Shown piece after piece: positions 40,691 through 52,200 of a DNA stretch of 64,000 nucleotides (the first letter of the stretch is position 1; every line of letters begins with the position of its first letter). The notes under the pieces were generated by a model. The model was not told the DNA's origin and made no database searches. It saw only the letters and a list, made by a program, of their open reading frames with translations. The stretch lies in assembly GCA_000469685.2 (NCBI GenBank), contig LS997567.1, forward strand, positions 10,554,899-10,618,898, written 5' to 3'. The stretch comes from Haemonchus contortus (taxonomy: Eukaryota > Nematoda > Chromadorea > Rhabditida > Trichostrongylidae). The translations under genes and the position numbers were made by a program.

Positions 40691-41179
40691 TGCTCTGGTC
40701 TGACGTACGTTGATGTCCCTTACGGCCCAAGTAGAAACATAAAGTACGGTTTGAAATTTCTGGAATGGAGGAGCAGAGGATATAACTTATTTGTGTTTTC
40801 CAAAATATCAAGAAGCTTACAATTAGTGAAGGTTGAAGTGCCCGATTTCTTCAACGTGTTGCTTTCAAACGCGAGGGGACTACTGCTAAACTCGCCTTCA
40901 ACTGTTAAAACTGAATGCAGGTCAAAGTTATACAGTCAGAGAGTTCGTACGCGTTCCATTTCTATTCGGCGCTCAAATCTGTATTCGTCGAAGTATGTTA
41001 CTTCCACTAAAACATGTTAATGGTTTTATTTGATTTCCATTCATGTCAGCAATGGATGTAGCGGGAGTCGTTATCGAATTTTTGTTTACAATCTTTTTGG
41101 TTTCGAACATGTCCAGTTAAAAAACGAAGTAGTCGGAAGTAGCTCTTGCAATTAACGTATTTGATGAAGGATGGTTGTA
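40691..41179. other. Intergenic, nothing recognised
   Basis: A 137-codon frame crosses 40607-41020 but begins inside the family E repeat and shows no domain. Confidence 0.35.
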
Positions 41180-41593
41180 TGCAAATTAGATTTGTTGTCG
41201 TTTTGTGTACTTTTCGAAGCTCTTTGCTCTTCACTTTTACTGGCGAGCTTTCGGCATATAATGCCTTCGTCAGACCCTAATTATTTACAATATATTGCTG
41301 CATACAATCAGTCACTATCAGTTACAATACAAAACACATCGAATCATACCAAGTCAACCGGAAATGTTGAGGGAAAAAGGGGAGATGGACCTGTCGGCGG
41401 GGAACTCAAAGGGAAAATGGACACCGCTCTTGTCCTGAGGCGACTAAGTGTTATCACTCAATCAGTCTCAGTAGGTCACGCATCTCCTCTTTCGCATTGA
41501 TTTCCGGCTTGATGCGGTATATTTCCCGTGCATCCATGATTTTCCTTTTTCCTTTCCAGTGGCCATACCGAATATCGATGCAAATCCCTCACA

Positions 41594-41968
41594 TCAAAGG
41601 ATGGAGCGCTTTCTTTCCTCATGCCTGAGTGTACGGTGCCTGGAAAAACTGCTGTGTGGATAGGCAGCGGGATTGGCCAACACTCTTCTATCATCCAGAC
41701 GGCTCTTCAGCGGTCTCGCGATCTCCCCCACGTACTTTTCTCCACATCCTCCACTTTGGATCAGATAGACGGTGCCGTGAAGTTCCCAGATCTTCTCAGA
41801 TGTGCAGTGTCGACACGACTGTTCGTGGCACCGTTTTTCGTAAATTCGGGATGATGTTAGGAGATCCTTCAGTGTAGGGGGAGGTCGGAAAACAAGTCGA
41901 ATGGGAAGCTGAGAGTTCTTGACGACGCGGTTCACCTCACGTGCCATTTTGTCGTTGACAAAAGGCAC
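41594..41968 (-). pseudogene. GIY-YIG endonuclease domain, Penelope-like
   Basis: About 125 codons. After the connector LRLVFRPPPTLKDLL-like text (IRLVFRPPPTLKDLLTSSRI) and a Cys/His cluster (CHEQSCRHC) comes the GIY-YIG core, GTVYLIQSGGCGEKYVGEIA followed by RPLKSRL. There the second motif is YVG and the catalytic Arg is in the RPLKSRL helix. The downstream frame shifts relative to the plus-strand copy, so it is probably inactive. The RT that normally precedes this domain is not present. Confidence 0.75.
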
Positions 41969-42426
41969 AATGAGGCTAACACCATCAGCCGTCCTGTGCG
42001 GGACCCAAGTCCTTGTATTGCCCTCGAAGTATCCGTTGCTTTCAAGGATACTTTCAATTTTGGTATCGACAACTGAATCCTTTCGCGTCTCAAGCTTCTA
42101 CTTCGTTCTCAAAAGATTCCGCACGACGTTTGCCTTCATATAAGCAGGATGTGCGCCTATAGAATGCAACAAGATGCTCGACGAGGCACTTTTTTATACC
42201 ATAGGTCTTCCTTATGACCTTCACTTATTCGTGTCTTCGCATTGAGGAATGGAAGGAATCCATCCCTACTCGGATCTTCCCTGGTGAAGGTTATGTTAGC
42301 ATCGTGAGAGTTCAGTCTCTCACGATGCTCGTCCCGAATCTACGAAAAACGGTGCCACGAACAGTCGTGTCGATATTGCACTTCTGTGAAGATCTGTGAA
42401 CGTCAGGGCACCGTCTATATGATTCA

Positions 42427-42735
42427 ATGTGGATTCAATGTGGAGGATGTGGAGAAAAGTACATGGGGGAGACCGCGAGACCGCTGAAGATCCGTCTGGA
42501 TGAACATAGAAGAGCGTTGGCCAATCCCGCTGCCTATCCACACAGCAGTTTTTTCAGGCACCTTACACTCAGGCATGAGAAAGAAAGCGCTCCATCCTTT
42601 GATGTGAGGGTTTTGCATCCATATTTGGTACGGCCACTGGAAAGACAAATCATGCAGGCACGGGAAATATACCGCATCAAGCCGGAAATCAATGCGAAAG
42701 AGGAGATGCGTGACCTACTGAGACTGATTGAGTGA
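42427..42735 (+). pseudogene. GIY-YIG endonuclease C-terminal part, second copy
   Basis: The frame reads CGGCGEKYMGETARPLKIRL (as IQCGGCGEKYMGETARPL), then DEHRRALANPAAYPHSSFFR and LERQIMQAREIYRIKPEINA. This copy keeps the catalytic-helix pattern RPLKIRLDEHR and the conserved ARE.YRI..EI ending better than the minus copy. It begins inside the domain, so the first GIY tyrosine lies in a different frame upstream. Confidence 0.75.
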
Positions 42736-43042
42736 TAACACTTAGTCGCCTCAGGACAAGAGCGGTGTCCATTTTCCCTTTGAGTTCCCCGCCGACAGGT
42801 CCATCTCCCCTTTTTCCCTCAACATTTCCGGTTGACTCGGTATGATTCGATGGGTTTTGTATTGTAACTGATAGTGACTGATTGTATGCAGCAATGTATT
42901 GTAAATAATTAAGGTCTGACGAAGGCATTATATGCCGAAAGCTCACCAATAAAAGTGAAGAGCAAAGGGCTTCGAAAAGTACACACAACGACAACAAGTT
43001 CAAATGAAGCTCAGAGATAGCAGTATTTGAAATAGCAAATTA

Positions 43043-43620
43043 TTAGGTTGATGCATAATTGTTGCGGATTTCTTCGCGGCTTTTTTCCTCTAGATAGGAT
43101 TTCAATATTGCGTTCGGGTTTTTTACTAGAAATGATCTACTTGATCTCCTCTACAAGAACATACTCAGAAAGACATCCGCATATTTGCGAAATTAGGCCT
43201 AACTACTTCGAGAAAGATTGGAAGGTGGCACAGTCATTCCGCGGTCCCAGTAGCTTAGTAACGATCGAACAATCAGGCAGAGCCAACCAAGAAATGGGAT
43301 CTGCCCCTAAATCTGCCATGTTCACCAGCAGAAACTTTTATAGATAATCTCGTCAACCGTTCATCAAAAAATGGCTGGAGAATAGAAGTTACGTAGATTT
43401 GGATGACTTGATGGCCGATGTCAAGGCGTGGATCGCCCGTAAGGATCAAAACTTCTTCGCTTTTGGGATCCGAATAACTAATCAACGGGAAGCAGTGCTT
43501 GACGTAGATGGTGAATAAGTTCAGGAGCAATTTTTTGAATATGTCTTTGCTTAGTATTTCTATAGTTTCTTGAAGTAAAATTTGCTAGAAAAAATCTGCA
43601 ATAATTGTGCATCAACCTAA
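43043..43620 (+). mobile_element. mariner-derived MITE
   Basis: The ends TTAGGTTGATGCATAATTGT and, on the minus strand, TTAGGTTGATGCACAATTAT are flanked by TA. The + strand joins an N-terminal piece (NYFEKDWKVAQSFRGPSSL) to the C-terminal end (DLMADVKAWIARKDQNFFAF), with the same core deletion as 22124-22889. Length is 578 bp. Confidence 0.85.
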
Positions 43621-43729
43621 TATATAGTGGCAGGTAAAATGCAGGGGAAATAGAAAATATCAAAATAATCGTGTATGGACCGCCAGAAAGTCATGTGTAC
43701 TTTCACTAGATCACCTAATGAATGATCGT

Positions 43730-43953
43730 CGAAAAGTTACTGAGATCGCGGAATGACTGCGCCACCTTCCAATCTTTCTCGAAGTAATAAAGCCCAATTT
43801 TGCGAATATGCGGATGGTTCTTCGAGTATATTCTTGTAGAGGAAATCAAGTAGATCATTTCTAGAAAAACCCGAACTTAGCACTCAAATTCTATCGAGAG
43901 AAAAAAAGCCGCGAAAAAATCCGCAATAATTATGCATCAACCTAATAGATTGT
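43730..43953 (-). mobile_element. mariner MITE, single end
   Basis: On the minus strand it starts TTAGGTTGATGCATAATTAT and runs through the transposase N-terminal region to CATTCCGCGATCTCAGTAAC. It then stops abruptly, leaving a solo 5' part of the same MITE family, only 110 bp from the 43043-43620 copy. Confidence 0.8.
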
Positions 43954-45116
43954 CAATTTTTGTCATTTTGGTGCATGGCAACGCCCGTACAACGATTCCT
44001 TAGTCAGAATTCACATTTATATTCAATAGACATTACGAAGCGGAATTCTGTTTACTTATGCTGTATTTTCTATCTTAGCTTCTTTATCGTAAAGCTGCTG
44101 AACTCGAGCTCATGAGCTCGAAACCGGAGCTGCTCGCATGTGCTACTGACTTGCCTGCAGCCAAATACATATGTAATCTAGTGATTTACACAACGTTCGA
44201 TAGCTTTTTGACGTCGATATTTGCGTTATTGCAGGTGTATCATTCATTTTGAATTGATAGTTCGTCGAACCATTGTCGGAGCTGTGGTGGGAGCTTGACT
44301 GGGGGCCCTTGTCATTCCGTTTGATTGGGATAGGTGGTGGCATGTACAGTCTCATTCATTTAACTGTTACGTTTGAATTTCGTTTATGCTTGTTTCCTGC
44401 TTGTTAGTCATTTATGCTTTTATGAACTTCTTCTGTTGTAACGCTGGCAGCTTTTTAGTCTGTACCGCCTATTATCATGGAAGACTGTCCGACTGACTTT
44501 GCGAAGACTTTATACGGTTATATGCGCCTTACAATCTGTTTCAAAATTACATCCGTCCAGTAACCCTTGTGTCAATTAGCATCGCATAAGATACCAGTTC
44601 TGCACCTGACACGTCTTCACTCTCTTCACTCTTGGTGTGTTTTCTGTTGAATTACAGTTCTCATCATTATTTTCAGAAATACCCGTCCTGACATGTGTCA
44701 CCCCAGTTACGATTCAATTCATTTATTTGAGGCTTATCAAAAATTCTGCGGGTTATTCAGTGGTTAAAATGACTCTGGTGATAGCGGAGTAAAGAGTGAA
44801 CGAGTAAATAGCAAGTGCGGATGTTACCGCAATGAAAACACAGAATAATATAGATGAGCCATTATCAAAATACAGAAACTACGTCTTGCCCTTGACGTTG
44901 TTTGCGGTGGAAAAATCGTGTTTCATACTGGTTTGCTTTCAGCGTTATCACTTCCAAATTTTGTCGGATCTGTGTGTGGTTGAGTTCTTGGAGCCGTCAC
45001 TGCCGAACTCCACTGGAGTCTACGACGTTTAAAAATAGAAAAATCGCCGTAGTACGGTATTCCTCTACTGCGATTTACAAGAATTACATTTTACTCGCCT
45101 TGGATCCGTAGTGTTA
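43954..45116. other. Intergenic region upstream of NPRL2
   Basis: No domain-bearing frame was recognised. A TCGAGCTCATGAGCTCGA palindrome lies near 44103. The NPRL2 promoter and 5' leader should lie toward the right end, but no core promoter element could be identified with confidence. Confidence 0.4.
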
Positions 45117-46264
45117 ATGCCTTCCAATAATGGCTCAATGTCGTTGGAGGGATTATTTGGTCAATATCGCTTTGCCGACGTTCCAAAACTCAAAGCAATA
45201 TTTTATGCAGAGTTCGACATTGACATTGGACCTGTGATTCGTTATCAGGTAAAAGTCTTTCTGATCTTCTCGTCATAATCGAGATGAGGCATGATAGTTG
45301 TTTTTGTGGCATGTTAATGCAGGGTGTTTGTTACTCGCCTTGAGTTTGTCATTCAGATTCCTGACGACCAAAATGTGGTATCTCCAGAACGTTTTTCTGC
45401 ATTTTCGGCTGCTATCATTCCCAAGGACGAAATGTTGAATCGTCTCGTCAAGCTGAATCTGCTAGATTTCAAGGTTATGGGGCATCCTATAGGATTGAGT
45501 AAGTGATCTTTGTGTTTGCTGTTTCCTGTTTCATATGCGAACTCCATTTCTGATCAAGAGCAAGACGCACCAGGCGCTCATCGAGGAGTTCAAAAATTAG
45601 CCCAATACCGCACAATATTGATGAAGAGGCGGCTGATTGTGAGACGGAGCCATTCTACGTTGTACAAGCAGTTCGTGATGACGATGTTTCATCTTGGGAT
45701 AATCATAGTTTCAACCCTTCGCCCGCATCTGAATAGAGACTATCTTTGCAACCGCTTCTTTTATTCCTTTCACTACATTTCTATTCTTTTTTTGACTCCA
45801 TTCTGCTTGTTACTGGGTAAAGGTGAGGTTGGTAGTATTGAACGACATGGCTCCTAGCGAAACAACAAGAAAATGCGACCAACGTGTAAAAGCACTATAT
45901 TACAGCAATTTCTTTTGTATGCAGCATTTTTGCTTCAACGATGAGATTTACAGAGCACGAAACATGGTACGGGCGTGGGCAGCTGAATTTCAATATGTGT
46001 TTTGTTGTTGCGAAAGAATCGACCATTGATTGCATGTACGAGCCCCTTGTGCAGAAGTTTGCTGAATATCTCGTCGATTTAGAGATGGTAGGTCAGTTTT
46101 GTCCTTTCAAAGGATGTTTGGCAGAGTAGCTCAAGCTTTATCGTTCGAAGTTCGAAGTAGATTTACCTTCCTTGTTCAGGAATGCGGTTTTCTTCACATA
46201 GCTGAAAAACGTATCCAATTACCTACGATAATGAGGAAAGTGTTCAGAGATCTCAATACATGTG
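45117..46264 (+). CDS. NPRL2: NPRL2 exons 1-4
   Basis: The start is the ATG at 45117. It precedes [20 protein letters not shown], and the conserved family sequence begins about 25 residues later ([12 protein letters not shown], cf. IFFSEFHPTLGP in animals). An upstream in-frame stop supports this start. Intron donors are CAG|GTAAAAG, TTGA|GTAAGTG, GATG|GTAGGTC and TGTG|GTAAGGG. Acceptors are ATTCAG, TTACAG and TTCAG. Exon 3 carries the FNMCFVV strand (cf. FNLGFVCD). All four exons read without damage. Confidence 0.92.
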
Positions 46265-49200
46265 GTAAGGGCTATTATATAGCCATTGTTTCTGTGTAGG
46301 GAAGTGCTGTTATGAAGCTTTCAAGGATTTCTTTCACGGGGAATTATTTCTCACTGAAGGATTCTAAGGATGGTAGCTACTCTTCGTTACAGACCCTAGC
46401 TTGCGGATGGAGGGAGAAATCATAGGCCCAACACCACTGTTATTTGCACAGAGACGCATGAGGGTTCAGGGAATGAACTCTGTTTTCTAGATCTATAGAT
46501 TTACCAATCGGGTAGCCAGGCTGACGCCGGCCTCTCCACATTTTCGCATTGAAGTTGACCCGCCCGACCTGCATTCCTTTCACATTCAAACAATCCGCTA
46601 GAGGAGAATATGTAGTAGGAATTGACTTCCATCATTCACATACAAACACTGAGCCTGCCATGAGCGAAGTCCTGCTCATGGTAGTGCGTTTAAGTAGGAC
46701 GGTTCATTCGCCACTTACAGTGATTTGACTTAGTATTTTTACTTAAATTGCGCTGATTTCACACCCACTCCGCTCTCCTCAGCACTCATCTATTTCGCTC
46801 CGCTTCCAGTGGCTTTCCTCCTTCCTATGAAAAAGTTAGGTGGAGGTGGTGTAGTGGCAAGTAGCGCACTTCACACATGCATGTTTCACGTTAGAGTCCC
46901 AGATCGTTGTCCGCCTTGGTCAACCAAGCCTTCCATTACTCTGGGGTCGGCTAGTTGGTGCCAGACTCGTCCGGGAGGAAAAAGCAGTGGCTTGTTCATC
47001 GACTAGCCATCGCATGTCATTGTATAGGCCACATACTCATTCAATACGCCACTACGATTCTGAATAGAAGTCGAATGCGTGGGCGCACCAATCAGACGGG
47101 AATGATCAACGCCCCAAGATTTTATCCTTCATTCTTGCATGAAAATGCTGTAATAATCGGCTAACTCGGTACTCCTTTGAAATAGATGATGCTTTTCTGT
47201 ACACAAAGTTGGACACAACTTACAGGTCCTCTGTCAACAGAGGCACTGAAAACTGTCTGGAGCACCTTTTCCTTGAGTGTACGAGCGCACTAGAGCATTG
47301 ACGATGGCAGAGGACACGAGTCGACTCACTCGATTTTATCCATGCCACGTTTATTCGACTCTTAACAGCGTGATCTACGCTACGGTGAACAGGCAGATAC
47401 TCTCCAGATATCAGGAGTCTAGCATTCGGAACACAACTTTGAGATCAGTGTTCAAAACCACCTACGCTAGCTCGCTCCATAGAATAATCCAGCCACGCGG
47501 TTAACTTGATAATTTGACCTTGAACAAATTACGGCTTTAGGCGACCTGACCTTGGTAAGATTGGAGGATAAGTGAAACCTCATATAGGACAAGTTGAGAT
47601 GACTGACTGCTTTCGACTAGGCTGGAGACAGCGATGCCAATTGGGTCCTGAACAAATTCCCTTCAAAGACGCTCTACTTGAATTGTCGAAATGACTTCAC
47701 TTGAGCTCGCGATAAGGAACAACATAACTTGAATATTTACCTGTGAGATAAGTGAGGTTAGGTGAGGAGACCGGTGCTTGAGACGAATGAGACGATGTCG
47801 AGCCATTGTACTCGGGACTTGCCCTTTTAGAACTGCCTCGAGCCCGCCTGATTATTGCGCGGATCACGTTTATAATCGAGTAGGCCCGATCAAAACTAAA
47901 TGGCATAGTTAGAAAACGTGAAGAGAAAAATTAACAAAGACAGTAAAAGAGGTCACATGCGCGACCAATGGGATCAGAGTTGCGGAATCGTTTTCTCCCT
48001 GTGTTGTAACATTGTGTCAAATAGACCGAAGTGAGCAGTTATGCAGCTGTGCAAGGGTGGCCGAACTGGTAGGGCGGTGAGAACGTAAAGTCAAGGAATA
48101 AAGGTTCGAGGCTTTAATGCATGTACCAGGCAGCTACTCACGCTATTGCGTGCGCTGGGGCTCTAGTCATAAAGGGCGAAGCCGCATAAGCTCCTGATTT
48201 CATTATGAACCTTCGTCATCTGAGCCTCTTCGCTGACAATTCTGCAGCGGCCACCATTTTTTTGGGATGTGAAATGGCGCTGTGTGTGGCCATGAAGAGT
48301 ACTCCGCTGTATCCAAGTCAAATACCTCTGCAGTACATGTAGTCGAGGAAACTCTGTGTAGTTTGAGCTGTGCAAAAACCGGACTAACGGTAACGACAAA
48401 CCTAAATACATGCATACAAACAGACACACCAAACTTGTAGATTATGTATTTTGCCTCCTTTTTTACCCTCTCTCATAGGATCATGTTGTAAGATATCCTT
48501 CATAGCATCAGAAGCGCGAAAATCTAACAAAAATATTTTTTGCCTATACTTGTTGCCGTTCCAATTTATTATCAACGAATCTGGATTCTTGAAATGGAAT
48601 ATAGGTTTAATCGAAATCAGCCGTAGTTCCCTCTGTCCGCCTTCTGAATATTCTCATACCTATGCTCCATTGAAGTTGTGACGAAGATTAATTTACGTTT
48701 CCATTGTTTATTCGCATCAGTCACAGCCGCCATTCGAAGAATATGAAAGTTTAAGAGAAAAAAATGAAGTACATCTCACGCGACTGGGTATACATAAGCG
48801 AAAGCTCAGTGAAATAAAACTTTATTATGAAAGCAAGGCTGGAATTCATTCGGTTTAGCTGAATTGAAAGCAGAAACTGTGTCAACAGCATAAACGTCAG
48901 GAGTTTATACACAACCTGATTTTATATCACTAATTCTTCACTTAAATGGCAAGCGAAAGGGCCGTGGTGGAGTTATCGATGAGAGCGACGAAAGCAACCT
49001 CAAATATTAACTCACAATAGGTCTGATCGGCAAACGTATCAAACGATTAACGCTTACCAAAGAGAATGAAGAGTTTTATACGATAGTCGTCCTATACGTC
49101 CCATACGACAGGAGCCTGAAATGAGAACTTACAGTAGGTCTAATTAGACGTATTATAATTTATTTATCTCACCATGTGGTATTCCTGAAGGTGATCTGGT

Positions 49201-52200
49201 AATTTGAAGGTGATGGTTGCGACATAACGAACCTGACGTTGGTTATTAAGAGTAAGCCCAAATAACAGATTTATAAATTAATGAACCCACTTTCCATAGG
49301 AGACTTTCCAAGGGGTTGCAGAGAGGTGCACAGCATCGAAGCTTGTGAAGCAACCACAAATAATGAAGTAAAACAGTAGCAATCAGTAGACTTATAACTT
49401 CTCTTATCCTAAAATATCATTATACATAGGAACTGAAGAGGAAACGGAGTATACATATAGGAGACTTAACAAACATCAAAGAAAACCTACAGTAGTTTCG
49501 ATCATAAGTTTTGGTCAAAGACGAACTCTCTTACCCCTGAAGATTTTCCATTGACTTGTAGTAGAGGCCTAGAGGATGTGAGCGACTGGAAACACCTGGA
49601 ATGAAATTTCATATAGTTTCATAGTTCCAATTTAATGTCCTGTCTATTGATGAAATTCTCTTACCACCGATTTTCATGGAGTTTTAGAGAAGGGGGAGAA
49701 GATTGGAGCGAGCAATAGCGCCCGAAAGGAAACCTTGCAGTGGTTCCAATAAGAAGTCCTGCACAAAGACGAATTCGCTTAACACTGAATATTTCGAGTT
49801 GCAGAAAAGGCGAAGAGGATGGGGGCGGTCGAAAATACTTCGAATGAGAGTTCAGGTAGTTCCAATCATAAGTCTTGCCCACCGATGAACTCTCTTACCA
49901 TTGAGGATTTTTCTGGGACCTGTATAAGAGCAAAACAGCATAGCACCGATCGAAAGTACCTGGAAGGAGAACTTATAGTTTTTCGAAAAGGAGAACTTAT
50001 CGTTTTTTCATTCATAATGATAGCGGTGATTCATACCTTTCACAGTGGCCCGAGTTTTTGGACGGAGGCTTCTTTAAGATTTTTTGCCGCCTTTCGGAGG
50101 AGCATATATGGCGAACTGAAAGTTATGATTAGTTCAACAGAAAAAAATAAGAGCGGTAACTCATACTTACCTCAGTTCGCAGCAGTTTTGTTGAGACCGG
50201 GTTTGAGACCGAGACCGTTTTGAAATTTTTGCCGTCTTTCGGAGGAACATATGTGGCGGACTGAAAGTTATGGTTAGTTCAATAGAATAAATAGAGTTTG
50301 AGACCGAGACCGTTTTGAAATTTTTGCCGTCTTTCGGAGGAGCATATGTGGCGGACTGAAAGTTATGGTTAGTTCAATAGAATAAATAGAGCGGTGATTC
50401 ATACCTAACAGAGCGGCCAGGGCTATGAGGGAGGCTTTTTTAAGATTTGAGATTTTTTTAAGGTTTTTCAGTTTTTGAGACCGAGGCTGTTTTGAGATTT
50501 TTGGCGTCTCTCGGAGGAGCATGTGTGGCGGAATGGAAGTTATGATTGGTTCAACAGAAAAAATGAGAGCGGTAACTCATACTTACCCAGTTAGCAGAGT
50601 TTTGAGACCGAGCCTTTTTTGGGATTTTTCGCCGTCTTTCGGAGGAGCATATGTGGCGGACTGAAAGTTATGGTTAGTTCAATAGAATAAATAGAGCGGT
50701 GATTCATACCTATCAGAGCGGCCAGGGCTATGAGGGAGGCTTTTTTAAGATTTGAGATTTTTAAAGATTTTTCAGTTTTTGAGACCGAGGCTGTTTTGAG
50801 ATTTTTGGCGTCTCTCGGAGGAGCATGTGTGGCGGACTGAAAGTTATGGTTAGTTCAATAGAAAGAATGAGAGCGGTAACTCATTCTTACCTCAGTTAGC
50901 AGAGTTTGAGACCGAGCCTTTTTTGGGATTTTTCGCCGTCTTTCGGAGGAGCATATGTGGCGGACTGAAAGTCATGGTTAGTTCAATAGAATAAATAGAG
51001 CGGTGATTCATACCTATCAGAGCGGCCAGGGCTATGAGGGAGGCTTTTTTAAGATTTGAGATTTTTAAAGATTTTTCAGTTTTTGAGACCGAGGCTGTTT
51101 TGAGATTTTTGGCGTCTCTCGGAGGAGCATGTGTGGCGGAATGGAAGTTATGATTAGTTCAACAGAAAAAATGATAGCGGTAACTCATACTTACCCAGTT
51201 AGTAGAGTTTGAGACCGAGCCTGTTTTGAGATTTTTACGACTTTGGCATGACTACTTCTGGCGGACTGAAAGTTATGGTTAGTTCAATAGAAAAATGAGA
51301 GCGGTTATTCATACCTAACAGAGCGGCCAGGGTTGTGAAACGGAGGCTTTTTTGGGATTTTTCGCCGTCTTTCGGATGAGCATATGCGGCGAACTGAAAG
51401 TTATGGTTAGTTCAATAGAAGAAATGCAGAGTGTAATTCATACCTTTCACAGTGGTCAGACTTTTTAGACGGAGGTTGTTTTGAGATTTTTGGCGTCTCT
51501 CGGAGGAGCATGTGTGGCGGAATGGAAGTTATGATTAGTTCAACAGAAAAAATGAGAGCGGTAACTCATACTTACCACCCCAGTTAGCAGAGTTTGAGAC
51601 CGAGCCTGTTTTGAGATTTTTACGACTTTGGCATGACCACTTATGGCGGACTGAAAGTTATGGTTAGTTCAACAAAAAAATGAGAGCGGTTATTCATACC
51701 TAACAGAGCGGCCAGGGTTGTGAAACGGAGGCTGTTTTGAGATTTTTGGCGTCTTTCGGAGGAGCATATGCGGCGAACTGAAAGTTATGGTTAGTTCAAT
51801 AGAAGAAATGCAGAGTGTAATTCATACCTTTCACAGTGGCCAGACTTTTTAGACGGAGGTTGTTTTGAGATTTTTGGCGTCTCTCGGAGGAGCATGTGTG
51901 GCGGAATGGAAGTTATGATTAGTTCAACAGAAAAAAATGAGAGCAGTAACTCATACTTACCACCCCAGTTAGCAGAGTTTGAGACCGAGCCTGTTTTGAG
52001 ATTTTTACGACTTTGGCATGACTACTTATGGCGGACTGAAAGTTATGGTTAGTTCAATAGAAAAATGAGAGCGGTTATTCATACCTAACAGAGCGGCCAG
52101 GGTTGTGAAACGGAGGCTGTTTTGAGAGTTTTGGCGTCTCTCGGCGGAGCATTTGTGTCGTACTGAAAGTTATGGTTAGTTCAATAGAAAATGAGAGCGG

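Larger units (their letters stand above)
41180..43017. mobile_element. Inverted pair of Penelope-like (GIY-YIG) element fragments
   Basis: The arms 41180-41760 and 42425-43017 are inverted repeats of about 570 bp. Both encode a GIY-YIG endonuclease domain (minus strand 41594-41968, plus strand 42427-42735), as in Penelope-like retroelements. The outer parts carry AGGCATTATATGCCGAAAGC-type ends. The ~660-bp spacer contains more of the minus-strand element (FVNDKMAREVNRVVKNSQLP) and a hairpin AGCATCGTGAGAG/CTCTCACGATGCT (42298-42329). The reverse transcriptase domain is absent. Confidence 0.75.
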
